From the NCBI GenBank assembly GCA_025602915.1, contig JAHLJZ010000064.1, positions 126,001 to 140,040 on the forward strand: a stretch of 14,040 nt of DNA, in the 5' to 3' direction. Under the pieces are notes generated by a model. That model saw only the letters and a program-made list of their open reading frames with translations. It was not told the origin of the DNA and ran no database searches. The DNA is from Paraphysoderma sedebokerense. Taxonomy: Eukaryota; Blastocladiomycota; Physodermatomycetes; Physodermatales; Physodermataceae. Below, one piece after another: positions 1-9,142 of the stretch. Within the stretch, counting starts at the first letter, position 1. Each line of letters opens with the position of its first letter. A program made the position numbers and the translations under genes.

Positions 1-2003
1 CGAGTCTTTAACTATCATGACAGATGGATCGATGCTAGGTTCGACAATATTCGCATCGATCATTCCAACTCCTGTATTAGAGACCTGGTATGATGCGATG
101 TCGACATCCGAAGACTGGTTGCCTTCGAAAGTGCAATGATTTAGAGCAAAGTACGGACAACGATATTTGACCTGATACTCACCTGATACAATACATGTGA
201 CAAATCGGGACCCAAATTTGCCAGATGTAGAGTACCGTGTGTTCGTAGGAAACTGTTGTTGCATGTTGCCCGCTAATACGATCTCAAGGGAGCTCAAGAA
301 AAATGATTCGGCGTGACGCCTACATTGTACTTTTCCGCGACCGGTTCCATCATCGATAAGATCGGAAAACATCATACCGACCTGATGAAGCAACGTTGTT
401 AAACGGTTAGAGAATTCGGGAAGCAGGTATAGCGAAATACTCTACCATTTCCAAACCACAAGCATTTGCCACTTCATTCACCATTTCCAATTCCTTCTTC
501 GCCTCAGTTGAATTAGGTTTGCGTAATTCTCCACCCGGAACATAAGCAACATCTATACCATCAGAAGCTCCTTCTTGAGGCGGCTCGTATATTGCAGATA
601 CTACCGCCTTGACACCCAACGGAACTTCGCTATAGGATTCGTATTTGCCATAGAGGTAAGCAAAACGTTGAAGACCGCTTGAACGCCAAAACTTGAGAAA
701 TGATTCTATCAATTCGGGAGTGTCAAATTCTACATGATCAACCATACGGAACGTCTATTGTTTTGAAAATTCTTTTAGTCCAAATCACTAATAAATTTAC
801 GGCAACCTGGTGTACAAATCGAACGCACCTGTCGCTGCAAAGTCACGGCCCCTGGTAACTGCACAGCTTCCCCTGCCGCCCCCTTGCCAATCACCACTAA
901 CCCACTTCCCCCGCCAACACTCGTACTTGACTTTTTCTTGACTTTAAAGTCCGGTTCTTCTAGCGGAGGAATAAATTTGTTGTTTGAAACGGATGTTTTG
1001 TTTTGGGTTTTAACTTGGCGCAAGTAGGCATGGAAGGACATATGTTTGATTTTGTTGGTTGCAAGGTAGGTCGCGTCGTAGGGCTGAGGTATGAAGTATA
1101 TGAGGTCATTAAAGAAAGAACATAATAAGAAAGAGATCGAGAACGGACAAATTACCTCCAGAGGCATGCAATATTCACACATGGACATTTGATTGTGTCG
1201 ACAACTTTAATTCGGATCCCAAGATGTCATGGAAGTAATTTACCAGTTCAGTCAGTTGGCTAATTTTGTGAATAGATACTATCGCCCAAAATATACGGAC
1301 AATGTAACCGGACACATATTGCTGGAAGAAAGATACAACATACACAAGGAACAATGAGAAAAAAAAACATACAATTTTGGGTCCCTCGACCTTTTAATCA
1401 AGCCATCTTGCTTTTCCAGGAAGTCATCTACGGGATGTTCTTTAACATTCATACTTCCATAAGCCACACCGTCCATATTATCAGTTGGTGCCGGTACTTC
1501 TGTTGCAGCGTATTGGACAAAGACCATATCGCCATGTCTAAAGACCAATTGGAATAACGTCAAAGATCCAGCTCTAGTCTTAATCTTCAACCAACAATCA
1601 GTCAGGTGAGTCGCATCTTACTTCAAGTTAACACCATTTACAGTCACTGAATTTGACAATGGATTTGACCCGTTTTGATTGAGAGATAGTGATAAATTTG
1701 TAATTGGGAGGTTAATCGATGAGGCGATCTAGACGGAGTTTTCGTGAATGTAAAGCAACAAATAAAACATGTGTTAGATCTACTTTGCACCATTGTATAT
1801 TTCATTTTCATAACAGCATAGTCAAAAAGACCAAGACATTAACCTTTTGTTGAAGAAATGCGACGGAATCATTCCCTTGAACTTCGACTCGGCCGGCGCC
1901 GTCCCTGGATCTATAACGGATAATCTATGGAGGATTCCAAAGCGATATCAGATTAATCAGTAACGATATACGCTAGATCAAAGCACAATCGAATAGATAC
2001 CAT
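1..2003 (-). CDS. NPL4: Npl4, Cdc48/p97 cofactor in ubiquitin-dependent unfolding (3' end beyond window)
   Basis: Npl4 pairs with Ufd1 to deliver ubiquitylated proteins to the Cdc48 ATPase (ER-associated degradation, chromatin extraction). Exons read on the minus strand: 2003-2001 (ATG only), 1924-1844, 1728-1622, 1573-1373, 1204-1156, 1083-829, 754-446, 381-183, 122-1. Introns are GT-AG and phases agree throughout, giving 442 codons before the edge. Visible in order: ubiquitin-like domain (about residues 2-80, starting IIRYRSRDG and ending FRHGDMVFV), the segment [19 protein letters not shown], a first zinc knuckle [12 protein letters not shown] (132-143), [11 protein letters not shown], then the Npl4-type MPN core starting FRMVDHVEF, with [14 protein letters not shown] and [10 protein letters not shown]. 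The usual second zinc-binding element (Cys, His, WP, GIC, KC) before TLQRQ is missing; a Gly-rich stretch stands there. The family is usually about 550-620 aa, so the last quarter is outside the window. Family assignment is very sure; single splice sites less so. Confidence 0.95.
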
Positions 2004-2321
2004 TTCAAAATATTGTAGCAATGATGCCGACGTATGATATCTATTTTACTGATCCTTGAAGTAAGCAATTCGAGGAGTTTGGCAAGTCACGCGAGTGCTG
2101 ACGTAAATTAAGATATTAATTTTGTACCCGTGTATATCACGTGGCCTGTACACAGACAAGACTACAAGTATAATTGAAATTTATTATCCATTGACAATCA
2201 AAAATAACTTATACAGTCAAAAAACCATTTTTCCTACAGAAAATTGAAACCGAGATGATCCTCAGTTAATCCTTTAGTTATTCTACACGTGAAATCACAC
2301 CCTGTATCCTTTACTTTTCTT
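2004..2321. other. intergenic: NPL4 upstream region and RRP1 3' end
   Basis: This gap lies between the RRP1 stop codon and the NPL4 start, both genes reading on the minus strand. It is AT-rich and I see no coding pattern or RNA gene. It must hold the RRP1 3' end and the NPL4 promoter and 5' UTR. No core promoter element can be named with confidence. Confidence 0.5.
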
Positions 2322-4447
2322 TTAACTCTGCATTCCCAATAAATCACTCAACAGTTGCAATTGCGCACCTCGCTTGCCAGCCTTCTTCTTCTTTCGATTT
2401 TTGCGTACCGTCAAAGCAGCATATTTCTTCTCCCAATTGTCACTTTCTTCAAACGCAACGTCCGACTCGTCGTTTTTCGATAGTCGCTTCTTCAACGCAG
2501 GCTTCTGTGGCTCATTCTGAAGATTCAAGGGTTCAGGGTGGGGAGCGACCGGTAACTTCTTCACAAATCCTTCAAAAGAAAGAACGGTAAGCGTGTGACC
2601 AACGTAATGAATACCAACATGTTGATGAAATCAGATCCTTACGTTTGACAGTATTTTTCTCCAACTCAAATTTTACGCTCTTTTTCTTTTGCGGGGTATT
2701 TATTTCTGATACCTCTGACTGGGTCGACAATTGCACTTCGGTATTCTCAGACATGGTCATATTCTCTGTTTGAGCAGATACGCGGGCCTTCTTCCGCGCT
2801 GGCGAATCGGCAGGCTGTTCGGGCTGATTCACCTGAGACTCAGGAATAAGAATCGGGATTTCATCTAGAATAAAAATACAGCTCGTTAGATTGATTATTA
2901 GCGACCGAACTAATTAAAACACGAACCTTCATCGTTTGCTTTGCGCTTCTTGTGGTCAGCACCGGTTCCAATCTCAGCAGGTGTGTTATCATCCACGTCT
3001 TCCCACATACCGTCTTCCGAATCACTACCAGGTTCAACCTCTTCTCCATCAAAGGCATCAAAGGCATCTAAATCATCGCCATCGATTGATTCGTCTTCGT
3101 TCTCATCATACAGTCCTTCGTCTTCATCCCCACTTTCCATTTCAAAGACAATATCAAACCGATTCCGCAGCTCACGGACCAAATCGTAAATCTTCTTACG
3201 GTTTTTATCGGGTATCGATGGATCGGCACCCACTTCGAATAAAATCGAAACGATATCCGGTAGAGAAATTTGAAGTTTTGCACCATCGAAAACAGTATCC
3301 GGATCTTCAAAAGAATCAGAAGAGGCATCCGAATCTGATGCTGTGTCGTCATTAACTTCGAGATTCAAATCTTCCTCTGGTACATTAATGTCTGCTGTTG
3401 CATTGGGATCCACCTTTGTCACATCTTCGTTTTCTTTGTCGTTCTCACAGCCACTACAATTGTCATCGTGACAGCCTCCTATTTTGCCGAGAATATCTGC
3501 CACCATATCGGACATTTTATCAAATAATTCCGTTTTGATCTTCTGAACAATTAACTGATTTTCGCTTTCGGCCATCAATGTGACAAAAAGAGTTATCAAT
3601 TGTGTGAAGATTTCAGCTGGAATGCTATCATCTAACGCAGATTCCATTTCTTCAAGAAAGACTTCTATGATGTGATAGGTAATACTATGTGGAACTTTGT
3701 CGTCGTTTGGACTACATAACAGCAGCAAAATAAGCATTCGATAGATGATGATGACAATCACTCAAAAAAAACTAACCGTAACGGGCCATTTATCATCATC
3801 TCCAGATAACAATCGATAAAATCTGAATCCCAACAATTTTTTTCCAGTAATCGAAATGTATAAAAATGGATCTTTCGAAAGAGAGAATAAAACTTATCCA
3901 GTCTGCATGAGATCGTGAGTTCTCCATTCGGCAGATAAAAAGGACAACAGCAGTCTGGAGTCTTACCTCAACCTATCTATTCCATACCATTCCGCCATCA
4001 TGGTGTCCCAAAATGCATTGACGTAACGAATGCCGTTCATATCGGGGAGGATAAGACACAATGAAGCCAAGTTGTCCGCTAATTCTTGTTGGATTGGAAC
4101 CTTATCTGACAACCAATAGCCTATCAAATTCATTGCTGATGAGTTCAAACACAATTCTCGATTCAATCGACTGGGACTTACAATAGAACAGGGCTTTCCA
4201 TAACTTCCTTAAATCCAAATCTGATATCTCGGTTTGGGATGTTAGCCATCGTTTAAGAGATTTAAAGGCTTTGTCTCTAGTTTTCTTTTCTAGATATTGC
4301 AATTTATCAACCAAGCAAGCACCCCAAAGGTTAGCATCACGATCACGATGTCTGTCATGAAGCAAAAAGGTCTGAGCGATAGTTACCGGTTGCTGCTAGC
4401 TTCTGGCCAATTCGTGAATGTAAAACGGTAGTTTGCTCTTGGGTCAT
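2322..4447 (-). CDS. RRP1: Rrp1/Nop52 family ribosomal RNA processing protein
   Basis: Rrp1 is a nucleolar factor of 60S subunit biogenesis needed for 27S pre-rRNA processing. Minus-strand exons: 4447-4387, 4289-4182, 4120-3967, 3902-3777, 3711-2927, 2864-2643, 2569-2322, making 567 aa with all phases consistent. Family signatures in order: IGQKLAATEKKTRDKAFKSL (residues about 13-32), LDLRKLWKALFYC, the segment from YWLSDKVPIQQELADNLASL onward, AFWDTMMAEWYGIDRLRLDKFY, and ITYHIIEVFLEEM. The middle (about 240-390) is strongly acidic, and the C-terminus has a basic run RKNRKKKKAGKRG near residue 550, typical of nucleolar proteins. A small Cys cluster, CHDDNCSGC, lies just before the acidic part. 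The start was chosen because an upstream ATG at about 4576 runs into a stop, while MTQEQTT leads directly into the conserved domain. Introns are 61-97 bp. Confidence 0.95.
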
Positions 4448-4665
4448 TTCGTTAGATGGAAGAAGTGAGAGAGTGAGGCGGCACAGCTGAGGATGGACTG
4501 TTGGATCAGAAGAACCGGGATTGGAATTGAGAGGAGTACGGTTGTTGATAAAGTCACGTGTTTCATCGCTCCTGGAGACGACACCTCACGGGATACTCAA
4601 GGCACGAGCGATTTTTCCCGAAGTCTATCATTCGCCTAACCTTTTCTAATCGTCTCTAATACAGA
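4448..4665. promoter_or_regulatory. divergent intergenic region between RRP1 and the kinase-like array
   Basis: RRP1 reads leftward from 4447, and the first array copy reads rightward, with its 5' UTR splice donor at 4666. The roughly 220 bp between must contain the RRP1 promoter and 5' UTR and the remains of the array copy's promoter. Only the last stretch before 4666 (CTAATACAGAGTGAGT) matches the other array promoters. The conserved block seen upstream of the intact gene (6705-6780) is not obvious here, which suggests the first copy has lost it. Confidence 0.4.
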
Positions 4666-4763
4666 GTGAGTGAAATTTGTTTTTTAAGTTCAATTGATTC
4701 ATCCATCAAAGGAGTTAGGCATTGATTTTGTTTGTGAATGCCGGATTTTTGATTCTTCACCAA

Positions 4764-5070
4764 CATCATTACTTTATTCGATCGAAAATGGAGATAATCG
4801 ACCCAAATTCGGAGCAATTCCACCAAAGATATGAAGTTCAGTATCCTACGTATTCAAGATACAACGACACTACAACGACGATACTGTAGAGGTCCCTATC
4901 GCCACCCATCCAGATGTGTAAAATTCGTTCACAGCATCAAGGGTGGTAGGCTGAATTGACACTACGGTATCGTCATTGTATCTTGAATACAGCGGATATT
5001 GAACTTCATATCCTCTCCGAATTTGGATCTCTTATCTCCATTTTCGATCGAAGTAAAGCTTTGATGTTAC
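4764..5070. repeat. fold-back inverted repeat in copy 1
   Basis: The sense arm is about 4764-4882. The inverted arm is about 4961-5070, whose reverse complement reads GATCGAAAATGGAGATAAGA and continues with the exon 1 pattern GAAGTTCAATATCC and TATTCAAGATACAA. The spacer is about 75 bp. The inverted arm includes part of the 5' UTR and is closer to the intact gene (ATAAGAGATCCAAATTC against ATACGAGACCCCAATTC) than to its own sense arm. It therefore seems to derive from another family member. Confidence 0.8.
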
Positions 5071-5855
5071 TAAATTCAAATTAGCTTGCGGATTTTTTTG
5101 AATCACAACGTACGTCACAGCACATTGGCGACAATTCTAAGCTCCTGCTTGAGAGAGTATTCCCTCAGTATGGCCGCCGCAATCGGTTCCCTTGACTGTT
5201 ATGAAACGAAAACATGAAAACGAAAACATTGACAGGACAGGTAGGTGCTGTTGACGTGAGTGGTACAAAAGTAAAGCACACTCTAATTGAAATTTGGTAA
5301 CATCATTCTCAAACAGGAGTTAGTATTGTTGCCAACTACATTACTTGAAGCATTGAAGGCACTGCAGTCTTAGAGGTGACTATGCGTCCAAAACGACGAA
5401 TCGTCATATCCTCTTTAACATTCCACTCTTAAAGGGATATCTTTTCGCACGCGAATATGTTGAGATAGACCCCTAGACGATTTGCACATTTTGATTTAAA
5501 AATTTGAATTCTCGAGTCTCACAACATTGCCTTTTTTCGTACCAGTTCTGGGAATGGCGGAAAAGCTTCACACATTGGCAGCCAATTTATACTCTTTAAG
5601 TATCTATTTAGGAATCTTGCGGATTGTGCCGACCACTCAGGGGTAACAGTCCTTCACATGAAAACCTATACGTTATATGGGTTAACGTCGGCAAAAACTA
5701 TCTTGAAACTGTACAATGGAACGAAAAATTCCGGCTTTTGGCGGAGAGATCCCAATCTGCGACCGTTGAGCGGCCCAAGAACCTAATATAATTACCGAAT
5801 CGGAGCTCTCTGGCTTAATCGGAAACTAAACTAAAACGATGGTCAAACCATCGAG
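4788..5855 (+). pseudogene. decayed kinase-like copy 1 (N-terminal kinase-like part only)
   Basis: The start (ATGGAGATAATCGACCC) matches the first codons of the intact gene at 6952. An 11-base tandem duplication near 4861-4882 shifts the frame and leads to TAG. After AAATTCGTTCACAGCATCAAGG an inverted piece of exon 1 intervenes (about 4951-5070). Sense homology then resumes near 5175 (GCCGCAATCGGTTCC), with the intron 1 donor at 5241 and acceptor at 5316. Exon 2 breaks at 5366 and is joined directly to the last bases of exon 3 (GTCTTAGAG), so the catalytic-loop and DFG codons are deleted. Pieces of exons 4, 5 and 6 follow, ending at a preserved donor-like GTACGTAA (5856). The 5' UTR intron donor survives at 4666 but its acceptor reads TTTAT instead of TTTAG. 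No trace of the C-terminal module follows; copy 2 begins within about 30 bases. Confidence 0.85.
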
Positions 5856-6000
5856 TACGTAACCTGATCAATGGGTGAATTTTATAACTAAGTACAATTG
5901 ATTCATCCACCAAGGACATTGGTATATTAGCTGGTTTGGTATAGATTATCGTCGTCTGTTCTAACTCTTTACCAAGTTCATCACTTTAGTTCGATTAAAA

Positions 6001-6283
6001 ATGGAGATAATCGACACATTTAGCGAAATCCCACCGAAGATCTGAAGTTCAACATTCTCTGTATTCAACAAATCACGACACTACGATGATGCTACAATAG
6101 GGATCGATCTTGTCACAAAAGCGTATAAAAGCACTCGAAGTTCGCCAATAAATTCACAGCGTCAAGGGTGGTAGGGGAGACCTAATACCGCTTCGGTTAC
6201 ATGACCTGGCATTATCGACTCCTACCGTATCGTCGCCGTAACTTGAGTACAACGGATATTGAACTTCATACTTTTTGTGGAAT
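6001..6283 (+). pseudogene. decayed kinase-like copy 2 (5' flank and part of exon 1 only)
   Basis: A family 5' UTR-intron-like flank (about 5896-5996, containing ATTGATTCATCCACC and CATCACTTTAG) precedes ATGGAGATAATCGACAC at 6001. The frame meets TGA within 15 codons. Exon 1 homology continues loosely to about 6185 (AAATTCACAGCGTCAAGGG, GGTAGG), then switches to an inverted exon 1 piece (about 6188-6283). Nothing from exon 2 onward is seen. The flank begins only about 30 bases after the last recognisable piece of copy 1, so the two copies are fused head to tail, as by unequal exchange. Confidence 0.8.
6031..6283. repeat. fold-back inverted repeat in copy 2
   Basis: The sense arm is about 6031-6128 and the inverted arm about 6188-6283. 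The reverse complement of the inverted arm reads TATGAAGTTCAATATCCGTT, followed by a pattern equal to intact-gene residues DDTVGVD. The arms are diverged but alignable over most of their length. The spacer is about 60 bp. Confidence 0.75.
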
Positions 6284-6704
6284 CACCCAGACATATGGGC
6301 TGCTTACGCCACTCTGTGTATTTGGTTATTCTGCCAGATGAAAGAAATCTTTTCAGAAAATTACGCTTGATCGTCAAAGTATCAGTCTATCCAACAACTT
6401 CGGTTGATTCAACAGCATCGCCAGATCTATTATCTACTTTATCTATTTACAATCGATACATTTATATACTATCTATACTGCTATATCTGCACATGTTCGA
6501 TTTATCAAACTTTGCAAATCATTGCAGTTCCCAACAGCCACACCTCAATGATTCCAAAAATAGTTTTCACCAAATCATCGTTACCAGCAAGTCTCCTTGC
6601 TTTGGTGTATATGCATGACTATGTACCCTGTTTAATAATAGAAATGTAATTGTGTCTTGATGACATACATCAGCGTGATTAAATAATATTTTGAGAATTT
6701 GACA
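6284..6704. other. unique non-coding stretch before the intact gene's promoter
   Basis: No homology to the array or any recognised family was seen here. Open frames on the plus strand (about 6259-6650) are short, low in complexity and overlap in two frames, so I do not call them genes. The left end adjoins the broken copy 2 and the right end meets the conserved promoter block, so this may be inserted or decayed sequence. Confidence 0.5.
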
Positions 6705-6825
6705 GTGCGCTCAAACCACATCGCGCAGATCAAAATCATCTGCAGATGCGACGCATACAAAATTCCTCCTCTTTCCAAATCCAAACCACTTCCACCTACC
6801 CTCCTTTACTCTTATTTGATACAGA
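6705..6825 (+). promoter_or_regulatory. conserved promoter / 5' UTR block of the intact array gene
   Basis: The block GATGCGACGCATACAAAATTCCTCCTCTTTCCAAA and following bases lie just before the 5' UTR splice donor. Nearly the same block occurs upstream of decayed copy 4 (about 9914-9997), and its first 55 bases (6705-6759) recur exactly at 13986-14040. Conservation outside coding sequence suggests the family promoter and transcription start region. No TATA box is evident. Confidence 0.6.
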
Positions 6826-6940
6826 GTGAGTAAAAATTGTTTCTTCAATGTTTGTCGATTCATCCATTCCTTCAGCTAGTTCGGCGTTTATTTTGTTTGT
6901 GATCCTCTGTTCCCTAATTCTATACTAATCATCGCTTTAG
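6826..6940 (+). other. 5' UTR intron of the intact array gene
   Basis: The donor ACAGA|GTGAGTAAAA and acceptor ATCGCTTTAG bound a 115 bp intron ending 11 bases before the ATG. The same elements occur in copy 4 (donor 9998, acceptor TTTAG about 10109), partly in copy 1 (donor only, 4666) and in copy 2 (acceptor only). The decayed copies thus lost splice sites independently. The intron interior (GATTCATCCA, TTTTGTTTGTG) is also conserved. Confidence 0.7.
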
Positions 6941-6951
6941 TTTGATCAACA

Positions 6952-8959
6952 ATGGAGATACGAGACCCCAATTCAGTGCAATTCCATACAAAGTATCAAA
7001 TCGTATATCCGTTGTATTCAAGATACAACGACGATACTGTGGGCGTTGATTTCGCCACCCATACAGAAGCGTATGGCAGCACTCGCACCTTCGCCGTTAA
7101 ATTCGTTCATAGTGTCAGGGGTGCCAGGCGTGACGATCTAATGAACCTCCAGAGGGAGATCGCCCTCTTAAAAACCCTGAAACCGAACCCATATTGTATT
7201 CAATACCACGGTTCTTACTTAACCGAAGCCGTGGATGAAATTCTCGTTCGCATGGTAATGGACGCCGCAATCGGTTCACTTGAAGGGTACATGCGAAAAT
7301 GCCCATTGACCGGAAAGGTAAGTGTCGTGACTTGCGTTGTGATTCGAAAGTAAAAAAACACGCTAATTAAAACTCGGCACTCCTTTCCTCATAAAGGAGC
7401 TTGGTATCGTCGCCAACGACATCACTAAAGCAGTGAAAGCGCTGCATGATGAGGGATTCGGTCATTTTGTAAGCTTTCCGATGTCTTTCAACATTGTTGA
7501 CTGTCGGTCGCTCTAATCATGTTTGTAGGAGCTCAAGGAGGCGGGCTTAGTACAGCGGACAATGCAAAAATGGGATGTCTGGAAATTGGCTGATTTTGGT
7601 TCAGCTCGACGTCCGGATGAGGTCTTAGAGGTGAATATCCCTTCAATTTTCATATATCAAGCGTAGGTTTCCCCTCTGACGCTATTTTTCCCCAAGGCTT
7701 ACTTTCTTACCGAAGAATACATCGAGAGGGACCCCGAAACCGTTGGTTTTGTCTCATGGTTACCAGAATTGGATTTAGCATTTCTAGGATTCACAAAATT
7801 GCCCCTTTTCATTTCACTTTTAGGGACAGGCACGAACATCCACTCCCTGGCAGCCGACATGTACGCATTGAGTATCATATTTACGAATGTTGCAAATGGT
7901 GCTGACCAGTCAGAGGTAAGTTCTTTTGTTTTTTTTTACGAAACATTCCTGCGTTGATGCGCTGTTGGAACCACAGAAAGAAAAGATCGGACAGTTACGG
8001 TCTATGGCTGCAAAGTTGCAACAAGCAGTCGAAGAAAGACCCACGATTGACAAGGTCATCAATGAATTTGAATTCGCTGGTTTAATCGGAAGCTCGACAG
8101 AATGGGTACGGTGGTTTGCTGGTGGAGGTACGTAAGCAGTTGACTATAATTGATCCATTGAAATTAGTTAACCTTCCTTTTGGTAATCGATTATTCTAAA
8201 AACCAATCAACTGCTTAGAATACTGCATCGATCACCAAATTCAGAAATTCTCCTACCGCGGGAACACCTCATTCCCGTGTCTCATACATTTTGCGCGACA
8301 AGCTCAATCCATTCAGGTAAGTTCAGTATATTCAGGTGGGTCACATCGTCGACAGACAAGCACTAACATGCTGATGTAGCGTAATACAGCTGAAGCTTTC
8401 AGACCAGGAAGTATTTGTTCGAATCTTATGCCGCATGGGGCGGTAGTGGAACATCATAATCCCAGGGCAATCAATCCCACATCAAACCAGTTTTTAGTCT
8501 TAAACTTCAAAGGCCCCCTTGGAAGAACTGTGCCAAGTATTCGAACGGTGGACGCGCAGGAGATGTTGCGGTTAAACCAAGACCAATTGAAAAAGTACGA
8601 TTAGCTATGGAATTTTGACAATCCAAGAAAGTTGTTGATAACGTTATTTAATTTTCTAAGGCTACAAAGCATTGTAAAATATGCAGGCACACCAAAATAT
8701 AAGCGGTTTATTCTGAGCCCGTCAAAAGTAAAGGCCAAACAATTTAGTGAATTAGCACAGAGGTACGTATAGCTTTAATCCTTCGGCGAAACTCTACAAT
8801 ACTTGTTGGCACTTTCTAATCGACTGTGTTGTTCCAACTAGACTTGGGTTTAGCTTCATTCAACAAGAAGTTGTCGGGATTACTTATTTGAGGCTAGACC
8901 GATTGTTTGAATTGTTTCAAGTAATCGGAATAGAAGTAGGAAAAGATGGAAATATGTAA
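6952..8959 (+). CDS. kinase-like protein with atypical HFE catalytic loop and unrecognised C-terminal module
   Basis: Ten exons: 6952-7317, 7397-7468, 7529-7630, 7697-7745, 7824-7915, 7977-8127, 8219-8316, 8380-8594, 8661-8762, 8842-8959. All are GT-AG with matching phases, giving 454 aa. Kinase features: FAVKFVH (Lys50), NLQREIALLK (Glu69), a hinge-like LVRMVMDAAIGSLEGYMRK, KALHDEGFGHFELK (143-149, where HRD would be), VWKLADFGSARR (DFG 168-170), LAADMYALSIIF (Asp208) and ERPTIDKVINEF (subdomain XI). No GxGxxG loop is seen. The catalytic Asp is Glu and the HRDLKxxN Asn is absent, so phosphotransfer is doubtful. Residues about 278-454 (including RPGSICSNLMPHG, KQFSELAQRLGF, YLRLDRLFELF) match no family I know. 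Exon 4/5 could instead read through 7746-7823, since that intron is in frame without stops. No signal peptide or membrane segment is seen. Cellular role unknown. Confidence 0.85.
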
Positions 8960-9142
8960 ATACAACTGTATATGTGTTGACGCTTCTATGAAATAATAAT
9001 TCAGACTCAGAATAAAAATGTGATCATCTTTTTGACAAGTCGATTGTGACTGTTGGGATGAGAATTTGGGGAATGTGTGCACATTTGTATTCCATCGGTT
9101 TGATGTCAGTCGGTACCAACTCATGATATACGAAAATGGGAA

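Noticed and set aside
1354-1557. Open plus-strand frame of 67 codons
   Set aside because: It lies on the opposite strand of NPL4 exon 4, whose protein sequence is clearly conserved; the frame is a shadow.
2936-3355. Plus-strand frames of 82 and 139 codons and extra minus-strand frames inside the RRP1 acidic region
   Set aside because: They are shadows of the repetitive acidic codons of RRP1 exon 5, rich in His/Arg or Ser as expected from GAT/GAA repeats read in other frames.
3837-3843. Suspected frameshift in RRP1 at an A run (coding strand) in exon 4
   Set aside because: On recount there are seven A, and the frame leads directly into DFIDCYLEMMINGPL, the expected family sequence. No frameshift.
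6259-6649. Two overlapping plus-strand frames of 119 and 81 codons
   Set aside because: They have no motif, start inside the inverted exon 1 piece, overlap in different frames and have low-complexity Tyr/Ile/Leu composition. Treated as non-coding.
8219-8316. Alternative reading of exon 7 in another frame (starting NTASITKFRNSP)
   Set aside because: It does not match the phase of the flanking donor and acceptor. The frame starting EYCIDHQIQ joins exon 6 (phase 1) and exon 8 (phase 0) without stops.
8894-9124. Minus-strand frame of 76 codons
   Set aside because: It covers the antisense of the last exon of the intact gene and its 3' flank, with no motif and AT-driven composition.
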